Source: an uncultured Prevotella sp. (GTDB lineage: Bacteria; Bacteroidota; Bacteroidia; Bacteroidales; Bacteroidaceae). Taken from it: a stretch of 64,000 bases of DNA. Location of the stretch: contig ONKL01000015.1 in NCBI GenBank assembly GCA_900318395.1, positions 23,805 to 87,804 on the forward strand, read 5' to 3'. Below the pieces are notes generated by a model. It had not been told where the DNA came from. It saw only the letters and a program-made list of their open reading frames with translations, and did no database searches. This document shows positions 56,592-64,000 of the stretch, in pieces. Both the position numbers and the translations under genes were made by a program. Position 1 is the stretch's first letter, and each line of letters opens with the position of its first letter.

Positions 56592-57512
56592 ATGATTATC
56601 CTGGTTATCATCCTGATCCTCGTCATCGCAGGTCTCGGCATCGCCCTCTACATGCAGTTGAAGGCCGCCAAGAACCACCAAGAGGAGGAAGATCAGCTGC
56701 TGAAAGACTACCAGACGCGCGTCAACGAGCTCGAGAAGCTCCTCAAGGACTACCGCGACCTGGAGCAGAATTTCGACAGCGTAGGACAGGGCTATGAGCA
56801 GGCCCTCCTCGCCTTCGACAAGATGGAAGAGGAGCGCCAGACCATGACCAACGTGAAGGAAAAGCTCGAGACACAGGTCAACGACCTCATGGGCGCCAAG
56901 TCACGCCTCGAGCAGGCCATGATGCAGAAGAAAGACCTCATCCAGCAGTCGGCAGAGGCTATCAAGGCCAAGCTCGACTACGCCATGCCCGGAGCACAGC
57001 AGATTGCACAGCAGGCCAACAACATCCTCAACGTCAACGACGTAGAGATGGAGACAGCCATCGAGGCCGACGACAACTGCCAGGTCACTGAGATCATCCA
57101 GCAGGCCATTCTCGAGACTGGTATCGACAAGGTAGACTACTTCCAGTTCAAGAACCAGATCTCTGAGGAGGCACAGTACATGATGCTCTTCACCAACAAG
57201 GCCATGGCCACCCGCGTACTCGTCAACCTGCTCGACAACGCGATGAAGTTCACCACCAGTGGAACCGTCAACCTCATCACCAAGAGCGACGGCAACACCG
57301 TGGAGTTCACCGTCGAAGACATGGGTACAGGCATCCCTGCCGAAGATGCAGAGAAGATCTTCGAGCCGTTTACGAAGCTCAACAGCTACTTCGACGGCGC
57401 AGGCTGCGGCCTCACCGTAGCGCGCTCGATAGCCCGCCGCCTCAACGGTGACGTGAAGCTCGACACCCTCTGCGCTCTCGGCTCACGCTTCATCTTCACC
57501 CTCCCCGTCTGA
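56592..57512 (+). CDS. Membrane histidine-kinase-like HATPase without a visible phospho-His
   Basis: A 306-aa protein. One N-terminal transmembrane helix (about 1-20) is followed by a long coiled coil (about 22-130) and a C-terminal HATPase_c domain. That domain has N-box LVNLLDNAMKFT, G1 VEDMGTGIP, F-box FEPFTKL and G2 GAGCGLTVARSIARR. The normal HisKA/DHp H-box is not recognisable. The only histidine in the chain is at residue about 29, next to the membrane. It may be a Ser/Thr kinase, a pseudokinase or an unusual dimerisation type. It starts 6 bp after the STAS stop and is followed by two terminators. Confidence 0.8.
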   Translation: MIILVIILILVIAGLGIALYMQLKAAKNHQEEEDQLLKDYQTRVNELEKLLKDYRDLEQNFDSVGQGYEQALLAFDKMEEERQTMTNVKEKLETQVNDLMGAKSRLEQAMMQKKDLIQQSAEAIKAKLDYAMPGAQQIAQQANNILNVNDVEMETAIEADDNCQVTEIIQQAILETGIDKVDYFQFKNQISEEAQYMMLFTNKAMATRVLVNLLDNAMKFTTSGTVNLITKSDGNTVEFTVEDMGTGIPAEDAEKIFEPFTKLNSYFDGAGCGLTVARSIARRLNGDVKLDTLCALGSRFIFTLPV

Positions 57513-57520
57513 CCTCACAC

Positions 57521-57599
57521 GAGGCTCTTCCCAGAAATCAAGAGCCTCTTATTCTCCTATAAGAGCCACTTGCCACCCCGCAAATGGCTCTTCTTTTTT
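57521..57599 (+). terminator. Tandem terminators of the partner-switching operon
   Basis: First hairpin: GAGGCTCTT (57521-57529) with AAGAGCCTC (57540-57548). Second hairpin: AAGAGCCACTTG-type stem (57561-57590), followed by T6 to 57599. Confidence 0.8.
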
Positions 57600-57617
57600 C
57601 GTCCTCCCATTTCCTGC

Positions 57618-57680
57618 GATTATGCGATTTGCATTATGCAAATTGAATAATGCAAGTTAAATAATTCAAAATGAATAATG
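57618..57680. repeat. Heptamer array, AATAATG/CATTATG type
   Basis: Nine 7-nt units in register: GATTATG, CGATTTG, CATTATG, CAAATTG, AATAATG, CAAGTTA, AATAATT, CAAAATG, AATAATG. Both orientations of the same unit occur, so it could fold on itself. It runs into the ATPase remnant. Confidence 0.65.
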
Positions 57681-58094
57681 ATTAAGGAGATTGACAATGA
57701 GGCCATCAGCCATGTCTATCACACATTCGACGGCAACACCTATTATAATCAGAAGACCATACGCGAGGCCTTTGCCTCCACGGCAGCTGGCACGACCTGT
57801 GCCAAAGCCACAACAGAATAGATTATCCACCTGATGACACGCGAAGCTGACAGACACTATAGCGAAATCATGGCCCGGCTATCATTGCCTCAGAAAGAGT
57901 TGCTCTATGCCATTGCCAAGGAGCATCGGGCCAAGCAAATCACTTCGGGAGCATTTATCCGTCGCCACAGCCTGAAATCAGCCAGTAGCGTGTAAAGTTC
58001 CATTAAGAAACTGTCGGAATACGGCCTGATTTCCTTCGACGCAGGCAACTACTACATCGCAGACCAACTGATGCGCCTCTGGCTCATCTCATAA
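57678..58094 (+). pseudogene. 3' remnant of an AAA ATPase gene
   Basis: 139 codons read MIKEIDNEAISHVYHTFDGN, then a TAG, then LPQKELLYAIAKEHRAKQIT and SGAFIRRHSLKSASSV, a TAA, and SSIKKLSEYGL to MRLWLIS. This is the C-terminal winged-helix part of the archaeal-type ATPase family (PF01637-like) common in Prevotella. The Walker motifs are missing. Both internal stops are explained by single C-to-T changes (CAG to TAG, CAA to TAA). Confidence 0.7.
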
Positions 58095-58395
58095 TGGCGA
58101 CACGGCGACATGGCGACAGGAAGCAAAAACGAATTTGCGACATTGCGACAATGCGACAATTGAATAATTGTTCAAAAGGACAATGCGACACGAGCATACA
58201 ATTATTTAACCACTCATTCTATATTAAATTATATATATTATATATTATATTATAATATAATATATAATATATATAATTATTAATAAGAGTATTTGTCGCT
58301 AAATGGTAGTCTTTTTGTTCCTTCGTGTCGTATTGTCGCCATGTCGCCAAATCAAGGAAACACAAATTGTCGCATTGTCGCAATGTCGCAACATG
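58093..58395. repeat. Octamer arrays flanking an AT palindrome
   Basis: On the left GGCGACA and TGCGACA 8-nt units (three each, 58098-58170). On the right the opposite strand versions TGTCGCC and TTGTCGCA (58325-58395). They flank the palindrome at 58227-58278. Nothing coding is evident here. Confidence 0.75.
58227..58278. repeat. Perfect 52-bp A/T-only palindrome
   Basis: Every base from 58227 to 58278 is complementary to its mirror position. The tract is pure A and T, beginning AATTATATATATTATA. It would extrude readily as a cruciform. Confidence 0.9.
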
Positions 58396-58443
58396 AAAAA
58401 TCCATGTCTTGTTTTGTTGTTTTGTTGAATTGTTGCCCAAACA

Positions 58444-58475
58444 TTTGCCTTTTTCAAAAATTTTTCGTATCTTTG
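58444..58475 (+). promoter_or_regulatory. Promoter of the large exported protein
   Basis: TTTG (58444-58447), a 20-nt spacer and TATCTTTG (58468-58475). Confidence 0.65.
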
Positions 58476-58534
58476 CGCCCAAATAGGCTCATTGGAGCCT
58501 TTTGGAGCAGAATAACAAAAAAGCCACAACCATT

Positions 58535-61500
58535 ATGAGAAGAACTACACTTAACAAACAAGATACGCCAAAGGCCCTGCGCCTCGCACTCTTCGTCATC
58601 ACCATGCTCCTCCTGCCCAGCGCAGCGTGGGGAGAGGTGACTTATACCTCTACATTTCAAATAGGTCAATCAGGAAGCAGTAACGAATGCATGGCTAAAG
58701 AAACTACAGACAATTTTTCCTATAATTGGAAATCAAACCTTGGGATTTCACAGGGAGACCATCTCACTATTGATGCAAACACAAGCTATTCTTTGGTATC
58801 CGCTTATCGTATCCTCGGAAGTGTGAATAGTATTGTTGTTAGAGGTTCAGGGTTAGTAGATGGTGTGAATATATCCTATTCTCAAACCCCTGATGGAGGA
58901 AGTCCTACACAAATTGGCTCCCTAAGCTTTAACGGCGAAAATAATACTTACACCTTATCGTCTGTTAATGCGTCTTTGAACAGCAGCTATTTGTGTCTCT
59001 CATTCAAAGGAGGTACATCAGGTGGCAATATCTATAGTATAGAAGTAACATTTAAACCTGTACTTAGAGTTGGAAATTATGTATTCGATGCTCCTGGAAC
59101 AATTGATGATGGAAAAATAGTATTTCAAATAGATAATGACAATAATAGAATTCTGATGCTAAACAATGCTTCCATTGAAGGAAATATTGAATGGGGTAGT
59201 GGTTATGATCTTAAATTGAAAATCTCTGGTATAAATAGAATAACGAATATAGCTTCTGACGCGAGTTCAAATTATGCTATAAAATCATCGGGGAATGCTC
59301 TTAACATCATGCAATATTCAGATGCATCCACCACTACTGACGCTTTGATACTTGCAAGCTACACATCCGATACACATGAAAATGCGACGTATTTAATCAC
59401 GGGATTTATCAACACTGGCGTTTATCCACTAATTAGTTTTGAAAACTCCGATGATAATAATATCAAATACCAGTGTTATACGACAAGTGATAATGTTTTT
59501 GGATTGACAGTCGGAGACAGGAAAGTTCATAATATTCCTAATCTTGTAGGCCATAAAGAAGATGTTTTGGGGGATGGAAAAGTATCTTTTGACGGAACAA
59601 ATACGCTGACACTTAATAATGCAGCATTGTCTAAAAATATTCTTTGGAGTAATCAAGACGCTAATTTCACAGTAAACCTTATAGGAAGTAATAGTATCTC
59701 TATCCCGCAAGGTTCTCCATGCATCTCGTCTGGGTATCCGAGGACATTATCATTCACTCGTGGCGACACAAATAATCCATGTTCACTGACATTATTGTCT
59801 GAAGCGACTATTGATGTTTTCAACGGTTTCTCAAATGCCTCTTCTCCAACGGTAACGGGTTTGTATTGGATTCCAAATAAGGTGGAAAATACGGGGAAAA
59901 TATCCTCCGCCACTATCACAAGTTCATTATTAGGCGGAGGTGATGGTTCGGAGAATTCACCTTTTATAATTAGCACTTACGAGCACTTAAAGGATTTTGC
60001 CACCTACGTCAATAATGGCACGCTGAACACAGAACATGTAAAGTTAGCAGATGATCTTGAGAATGGTATTCTCAACTGCAGTGGTATGACCGACTTCGAG
60101 CCGATAGGAAATGTCTCAAAACAATTTAAAGGAACATTCGACGGAAATGGCAAAACCATCAGCAATCTATCTATAATCAATGTTAACAGTAAAGATGTGG
60201 GTCTTTTCGGTTATAACGATGGAACAATTAAAAATCTCACGCTTAGCAGCTGCACCATCAGTGGCGGTTCTAGCTCATCTCCATCTTATATTGGCGCGCT
60301 AGCTGGAGAGAATGCCGGTTCTATCTCAGGATGTACAGTCAAAGAATGTACCGTTTCCTGCAATGAAGACTCCAGTAACCCGTTCGTAGGAGGCGTTGTC
60401 GGAATTTTGCATGGTTCTATCACCAATTGCGTAGTTGAAAATACAAGTGTCAATGCTGTGACAAGTGACGTTTCGGCATCAGTCCCTACTGCCTATGCAG
60501 GAGGTATTGCTGGTTCCCGTAGCAACAACACAATTTCAGGTTGCACAGTTAAAGGCACGACTACCGTTACCGCCGACTACTCGAATTGTTCAACTGATGT
60601 CTTTGCTGGAGCCATTGTTGGTATTCTTCAAGGACAAGGAACATTTACCGACAACACCTACGAATCGACCGTTACGACAAAGGCCAAAAAACAAGGAGAT
60701 TCAGACTATACCACCAAGAGCGGACAGACCCAGCGTGGTATTGGAAATGGCGATGACGTCATTGGCCAAGTGGAACTTGCCGGCACGAAGAAGGTAACGG
60801 TCGAAATTATAAGTTTCGCTGGAAGCAACTGGAGTTGTAATGCGGTTGAAGGTACATATTATACTTATACTTCCACGAGTACGAATTATATATATTATGT
60901 TCTGCCTGGTTGTGATTTCACATACTCCATGAAGCCTGAAAACGGCCGCAAGCCTGCATTTGCTTTGTCTGACAATACCATTAAAGTGACGGCTGTGGAA
61001 AAGACGGTAAACGGAGCTTACGACCATACGGAATTCACCTTCACAATGCCAAATGCCGATTTGGAGGTAACGAGGTCTTTCCCCATCGACCTAGCCGCCA
61101 TCAGCGCTGACAACTTCTCTATCGACGATGCCAACTATACAGGCGAAGCCATTGTGCCTACAACGGTCAAAGTAATAGGAGCTCCTGGCTCCGTTGGTTC
61201 CACCCCCCGCCAACTCACAAAAGATACAGACTTCACCATCAAAGGCTATAAACTGAATGGGGAGTCTGTCGATTCCCCCGTCGATATCGGCACCTATAAC
61301 GTGACCATCGAAGGAACAGGCAATTATATCGGCACCCAAGATGTGAGCTACGAGATTGTAAAGGCATACGCCTTAAAGATTAATGGCACTCAGTTGAACG
61401 CTAAAAATATAGATGATTTCTACGGTAATGGAACAGTAAAGTTCACACCTGCTACAGAGACTGAGCCAACCAATACCCTGACGCTGAATGGCGCAAGTAT

Positions 61501-63484
61501 CACGGGTTCCATTGTGAGCGGACTCGGCGACCTGACTATCGATATCCAAGGAACAAACACTATTACTAGAAGCGACACAGCATCTGTCATTCGCTCCACG
61601 AATGGAGGACAGCTGATGATCACCAAAACAGGAACGACGGCCTCGCTCCAACTAAATAATAATTACAGCGACAGTTATCCCCTTTTCCATCATCCCGTTA
61701 TCAAAGACTTTGACTCCTTTAAGTTATCAGAAGGTGTATATTTAAGTGATACGAGATCTGACACTAATGGTGAGGGGGATCCTGCTGTCTATGGGGCTTA
61801 TGATAATCCAACTGGTGGAAATAGCACCATGGGATTAGTTGATCCGACATACATGTTTAGTTATCAAGGCAGAGGTATTAGCCAAGTCAAACTATCAACA
61901 GACGTAAGCTATCCCCTTTGGATTGCCGATTATAAATCACACGTAGGAAATGGCTACAATATCGTTTATACCCAAGTAACCCCCACGAATAAGGATAATG
62001 TGCTTTCTGGAGATAACGCAGGTAAAGTATCATTCACACCTGCGTCTTCAGATAACAACAACGTCAATACGCTAAGTCTAAATAGCGCCGTGATTACGGA
62101 AGCTATATTAACAAGCTTACCTAATCTGACCATTGCGTTCTCTGGGGAGAACACGCTGGATGCAAGTGGTGGAACAGCTGGATATATTTATGGTTCTGAT
62201 CCCAATGCAGTCTTAACGTTTAAGGCTCTTACTACTGACGGAAGCATCTCATTGAGTACTGCCAATGAGCGTTCCGTAGTTGAAGGTTTTGCTGACGTAG
62301 CGTTTATCGACGCTGTTGCGCAATATGACGGTGCCTTTTCTTACAACAAAACTGAAAGGAAATATAAGAATCAGTACGGAGCTTTGTCTTTACTGACCAT
62401 CGCGCCCCCCATAGCCCCTAAGATGACGATAGATTACAATGACAAAGTGAAATTGACAAAATCTTACAATGAAGGTGACATATATTACACCATTGCTTAT
62501 GCTGACGGAAAGACAGAAGATGTACCCAAGACCAAATACTCTGGAGTATTTGCGATGGAGGCTCCTGGCACTGTAGAAGCATGGGTAGAGGTGGACAACG
62601 CTGAGACCAACAAAACGAAAGGCAAACACTTCGGTTATAAAGATGCCCCCTACACTATGGCTGTAGGCGGTACGAAGGCTATTACTACGATAATTCCTGC
62701 CATCGAGGAGGGAGATGGTATCAGCATTGTCGAAAGTTCTTACATAGAGGATTCTGAGATTGCAACTCTTTCAGAAGGCGTCATCACTGCAATAGGTATT
62801 GGAAATACCGTTTTATCAACCCCGTTAGATTATGTTTCTGGAACAACATCTACAACTGTTATATTGAACTATAGCGATAGAGTGACTGCCGCCATCAACG
62901 TTGGCGAGAACCTGAGCAACTACTTCGAAGGCAGCAATGAATTCGGCACGTTCTATAATGAGGATAGCGAGATCTACGCTGTGCCTCAAGGCATGAAGGC
63001 CTACGTGGTGACAGGCGTCAGTGGTAGTAAGCTGGTGACAGTGGAGACCACCGTTCTGCCGCCGAATACCGTCGTGCTGCTCGATAAAGCTGAAGGCATC
63101 TCCTTTACCAAGGTTCCTTCCGAAGGCGCTGCTCCTGGTGGCAACCTGTTGAAGCACGCCACTGCTGATATCTCCGTTACCACAGAAAGTAATCTGTATG
63201 TGCTTTATAACGACATGTACGTAAAGGCCACAGCTGGCAGTCCGATCCCCTCTGGCAAGAACTATCTCGACCTCAGCCCCACTACCAACGCTGGCACGCG
63301 TGGCTTCTACAACATCATAGGCGAGGATGTTGGTTCAACTGGCATCAGTGAAGTGAAAAGTGAAGGAGTGAACAGTGAAAAGTGGAATGGTGAGTGGTTC
63401 GACCTCCAAGGCCGTCGCCTCCCTGCGAAGCCTACAAAGTCCGGCCTCTACCTCCACAACGGCAAAAAGGTCGTGATTAAGTGA
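58535..63484 (+). CDS. Large exported repeat protein with GLUG motifs
   Basis: A 1649-aa secreted or surface protein; start at ATG 58535 (the frame upstream opens only with TTG at 58502). A signal peptide ends SAAWGE. Four copies of a roughly 110-130-residue module follow the pattern KVSF-x-NTLTLNNA-x-I-x-G-x-I-x(15)-GxN-x-I (at about 59065, 59490, 61365 and 61915). Between copies 2 and 3 lie five GLUG-type repeats (GLFGYNDGTIKNLTL to GAIVGILQG). An MBG/Ig-like domain (about 61080-61360) and a BIG2-like domain (about 62655-62820) follow. The C-terminus WFDLQGRRLPAKPTKSGLYL then K-rich end is the usual Prevotella tail. Adhesion or polymer binding is plausible but not shown. A heptamer array lies just before the tail. 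Confidence 0.85.
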   Translation: MRRTTLNKQDTPKALRLALFVITMLLLPSAAWGEVTYTSTFQIGQSGSSNECMAKETTDNFSYNWKSNLGISQGDHLTIDANTSYSLVSAYRILGSVNSIVVRGSGLVDGVNISYSQTPDGGSPTQIGSLSFNGENNTYTLSSVNASLNSSYLCLSFKGGTSGGNIYSIEVTFKPVLRVGNYVFDAPGTIDDGKIVFQIDNDNNRILMLNNASIEGNIEWGSGYDLKLKISGINRITNIASDASSNYAIKSSGNALNIMQYSDASTTTDALILASYTSDTHENATYLITGFINTGVYPLISFENSDDNNIKYQCYTTSDNVFGLTVGDRKVHNIPNLVGHKEDVLGDGKVSFDGTNTLTLNNAALSKNILWSNQDANFTVNLIGSNSISIPQGSPCISSGYPRTLSFTRGDTNNPCSLTLLSEATIDVFNGFSNASSPTVTGLYWIPNKVENTGKISSATITSSLLGGGDGSENSPFIISTYEHLKDFATYVNNGTLNTEHVKLADDLENGILNCSGMTDFEPIGNVSKQFKGTFDGNGKTISNLSIINVNSKDVGLFGYNDGTIKNLTLSSCTISGGSSSSPSYIGALAGENAGSISGCTVKECTVSCNEDSSNPFVGGVVGILHGSITNCVVENTSVNAVTSDVSASVPTAYAGGIAGSRSNNTISGCTVKGTTTVTADYSNCSTDVFAGAIVGILQGQGTFTDNTYESTVTTKAKKQGDSDYTTKSGQTQRGIGNGDDVIGQVELAGTKKVTVEIISFAGSNWSCNAVEGTYYTYTSTSTNYIYYVLPGCDFTYSMKPENGRKPAFALSDNTIKVTAVEKTVNGAYDHTEFTFTMPNADLEVTRSFPIDLAAISADNFSIDDANYTGEAIVPTTVKVIGAPGSVGSTPRQLTKDTDFTIKGYKLNGESVDSPVDIGTYNVTIEGTGNYIGTQDVSYEIVKAYALKINGTQLNAKNIDDFYGNGTVKFTPATETEPTNTLTLNGASITGSIVSGLGDLTIDIQGTNTITRSDTASVIRSTNGGQLMITKTGTTASLQLNNNYSDSYPLFHHPVIKDFDSFKLSEGVYLSDTRSDTNGEGDPAVYGAYDNPTGGNSTMGLVDPTYMFSYQGRGISQVKLSTDVSYPLWIADYKSHVGNGYNIVYTQVTPTNKDNVLSGDNAGKVSFTPASSDNNNVNTLSLNSAVITEAILTSLPNLTIAFSGENTLDASGGTAGYIYGSDPNAVLTFKALTTDGSISLSTANERSVVEGFADVAFIDAVAQYDGAFSYNKTERKYKNQYGALSLLTIAPPIAPKMTIDYNDKVKLTKSYNEGDIYYTIAYADGKTEDVPKTKYSGVFAMEAPGTVEAWVEVDNAETNKTKGKHFGYKDAPYTMAVGGTKAITTIIPAIEEGDGISIVESSYIEDSEIATLSEGVITAIGIGNTVLSTPLDYVSGTTSTTVILNYSDRVTAAINVGENLSNYFEGSNEFGTFYNEDSEIYAVPQGMKAYVVTGVSGSKLVTVETTVLPPNTVVLLDKAEGISFTKVPSEGAAPGGNLLKHATADISVTTESNLYVLYNDMYVKATAGSPIPSGKNYLDLSPTTNAGTRGFYNIIGEDVGSTGISEVKSEGVNSEKWNGEWFDLQGRRLPAKPTKSGLYLHNGKKVVIK
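63348..63396. repeat. Degenerate heptamer array inside the large protein gene
   Basis: GTGA-type units spaced 5-8 nt (mostly 7), coding for the linker SEVKSEGVNSEKWNGE. Confidence 0.55.
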
Positions 63485-63599
63485 GAATAAAGCTGAGCTC
63501 GCTCATGCTTTATCGAACGTGAACGAGCTCGAGCAAAGCTCAAGGTCATAGTCAAGTAGCACTCGCCCAAAATATTATTATTATTTTGTCCAAAACACA

Positions 63600-63630
63600 C
63601 TTGCTATTTCAAAAATAATTCGTAACTTTG
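63600..63630 (+). promoter_or_regulatory. Promoter of the 89-aa protein
   Basis: CTTG (63600-63603), a 19-nt spacer and TAACTTTG (63623-63630). The preceding 63490-63545 segment has GAGCTCG and TCGAACGTGA words like those beside the promoter-bearing repeat. Confidence 0.55.
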
Positions 63631-63655
63631 CGGCGGAAATAGATTTTTAACAATT

Positions 63656-63925
63656 ATGGCAGAAACAACTCAAATATCAGCAACCCAGATGATCGTGACA
63701 CTGGAGGACAATGCGATGGTGTCTGAAATCAAGAAAGCATTGAAGTTAATACGTGGTATTGCTTCTGTGCGCGTGACCCGCGCTGACAATAGCATCACGC
63801 CTGCCCTGCGCCGTTCGATGAAGAAGGCTCGAGAAGAATTTGCTAAAGGCGAAACCATTTCATGCCATACTCCAGAAGAGATGCAGAAATACTTCGATAG
63901 CTTAGGGAGTGTCGCCAAATATTAA
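63656..63925 (+). CDS. Small protein, possibly antitoxin-like
   Basis: An 89-aa soluble protein. A first strand-helix unit (MIVTLEDNAMVSEIKKALKLIRGIASVRV) is followed by a basic helix (ALRRSMKKAREEFAKGE) and HTPEEMQKYFDSLG. The size and helical C-terminus resemble antitoxins of RelB-type systems in Bacteroidales, but no toxin gene follows inside the window, and a new promoter starts 44 bp later. I do not recognise it with confidence. Confidence 0.65.
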   Translation: MAETTQISATQMIVTLEDNAMVSEIKKALKLIRGIASVRVTRADNSITPALRRSMKKAREEFAKGETISCHTPEEMQKYFDSLGSVAKY

Positions 63926-63945
63926 GAAACTTTATAACTAATTGA

Positions 63946-63976
63946 TTTGTAATGTGATAGAAATTTCATACCTTTG
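63946..63976 (+). promoter_or_regulatory. Promoter of a gene beyond the window
   Basis: TTTG (63946-63949), a 19-nt spacer and TACCTTTG (63969-63976). The transcript runs off the right edge. Confidence 0.6.
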
Positions 63977-64000
63977 TACAGGATAAGAAAAATCCCCCCG

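Noticed and set aside
58093-58395. Octamer arrays considered as CRISPR or integron sites
   Set aside because: Units are 8 nt with no spacers of constant length and no integrase nearby.
63656-63925. Toxin-antitoxin pair
   Set aside because: Only an antitoxin-like small protein is seen; no toxin frame follows in the remaining 75 bp and a new promoter begins there.

Overview
The window reads as chromosome of a Bacteroidota bacterium of the Prevotella group (order Bacteroidales). The evidence is the promoter grammar (TTTG, 19-20 bp, TAnnTTTG, found in front of most transcription units on both strands), Prevotella-style lipoprotein leaders, a TonB receptor/DUF4249 pair, OstA-like and SurA-like outer-membrane biogenesis genes, and a clpP-clpX-recQ neighbourhood. 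I see no rRNA, no complete transposase, no CRISPR array and no prophage. Species cannot be fixed from the sequence alone.

Layout. 0-8 kb: DUF349 protein, CorA-like transporter, aminoacyl-histidine dipeptidase, a small four-helix-bundle protein boxed by inverted short tandem repeats, a YbhN-like flippase, a candidate 30-aa gene, rsmA and a candidate small RNA. 8-21.4 kb: cyclophilin and MATE transporter, a palindromic non-coding locus with a DUF4160 remnant, then two divergent lipoprotein genes sharing a near-identical leader. They flank cdsA-ftsH-rsfS, tRNA-Gln and a small serine recombinase; a VWA lipoprotein follows. 21.4-30 kb: small lipoproteins, TonB receptor plus DUF4249, asd, and a Kef-type antiporter-lolD-cvfB operon. 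30-37.4 kb: an outer-membrane protein, asnS, an RluB-like pseudouridine synthase with a Gly-rich repeat arm, purB, two identical tRNA-Val genes and a paaK-ACT operon. 37.5-51.8 kb: a tightly spaced eight-gene run clpP-clpX-recQ-guaB-PPIase-SurA-like-OstA-like-mutL, then tig and lptB. 52-57.5 kb: an MlaE/MlaF-type ABC pair and a four-gene partner-switching module (TPR-SpoIIE phosphatase, HATPase, STAS, histidine-kinase-like protein). 57.5-64 kb: an ATPase pseudogene, a 52-bp perfect palindrome between octamer arrays, a 1649-aa repeat-rich exported protein and a small protein of unknown role.

The most unusual layer is not a gene. At least fifteen short arrays of tandem 7-nt units (one of 8-nt units) are scattered through the window. 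Several are arranged as inverted pairs that would fold as hairpins. They sit at gene ends and between genes, often supply the stop codon of the neighbouring gene, and in CdsA, cyclophilin, MATE and the large exported protein lie inside the reading frame. One inverted pair encloses the four-helix-bundle gene, which could be a cargo or mobility gene of this repeat family. A second layer is a 105-bp repeated segment carrying a complete promoter, placed in front of two unrelated genes. A third is the pair of lipoprotein genes with shared leaders next to a serine recombinase, where only one copy has a recognisable promoter; this looks like a possible large inversion switch.
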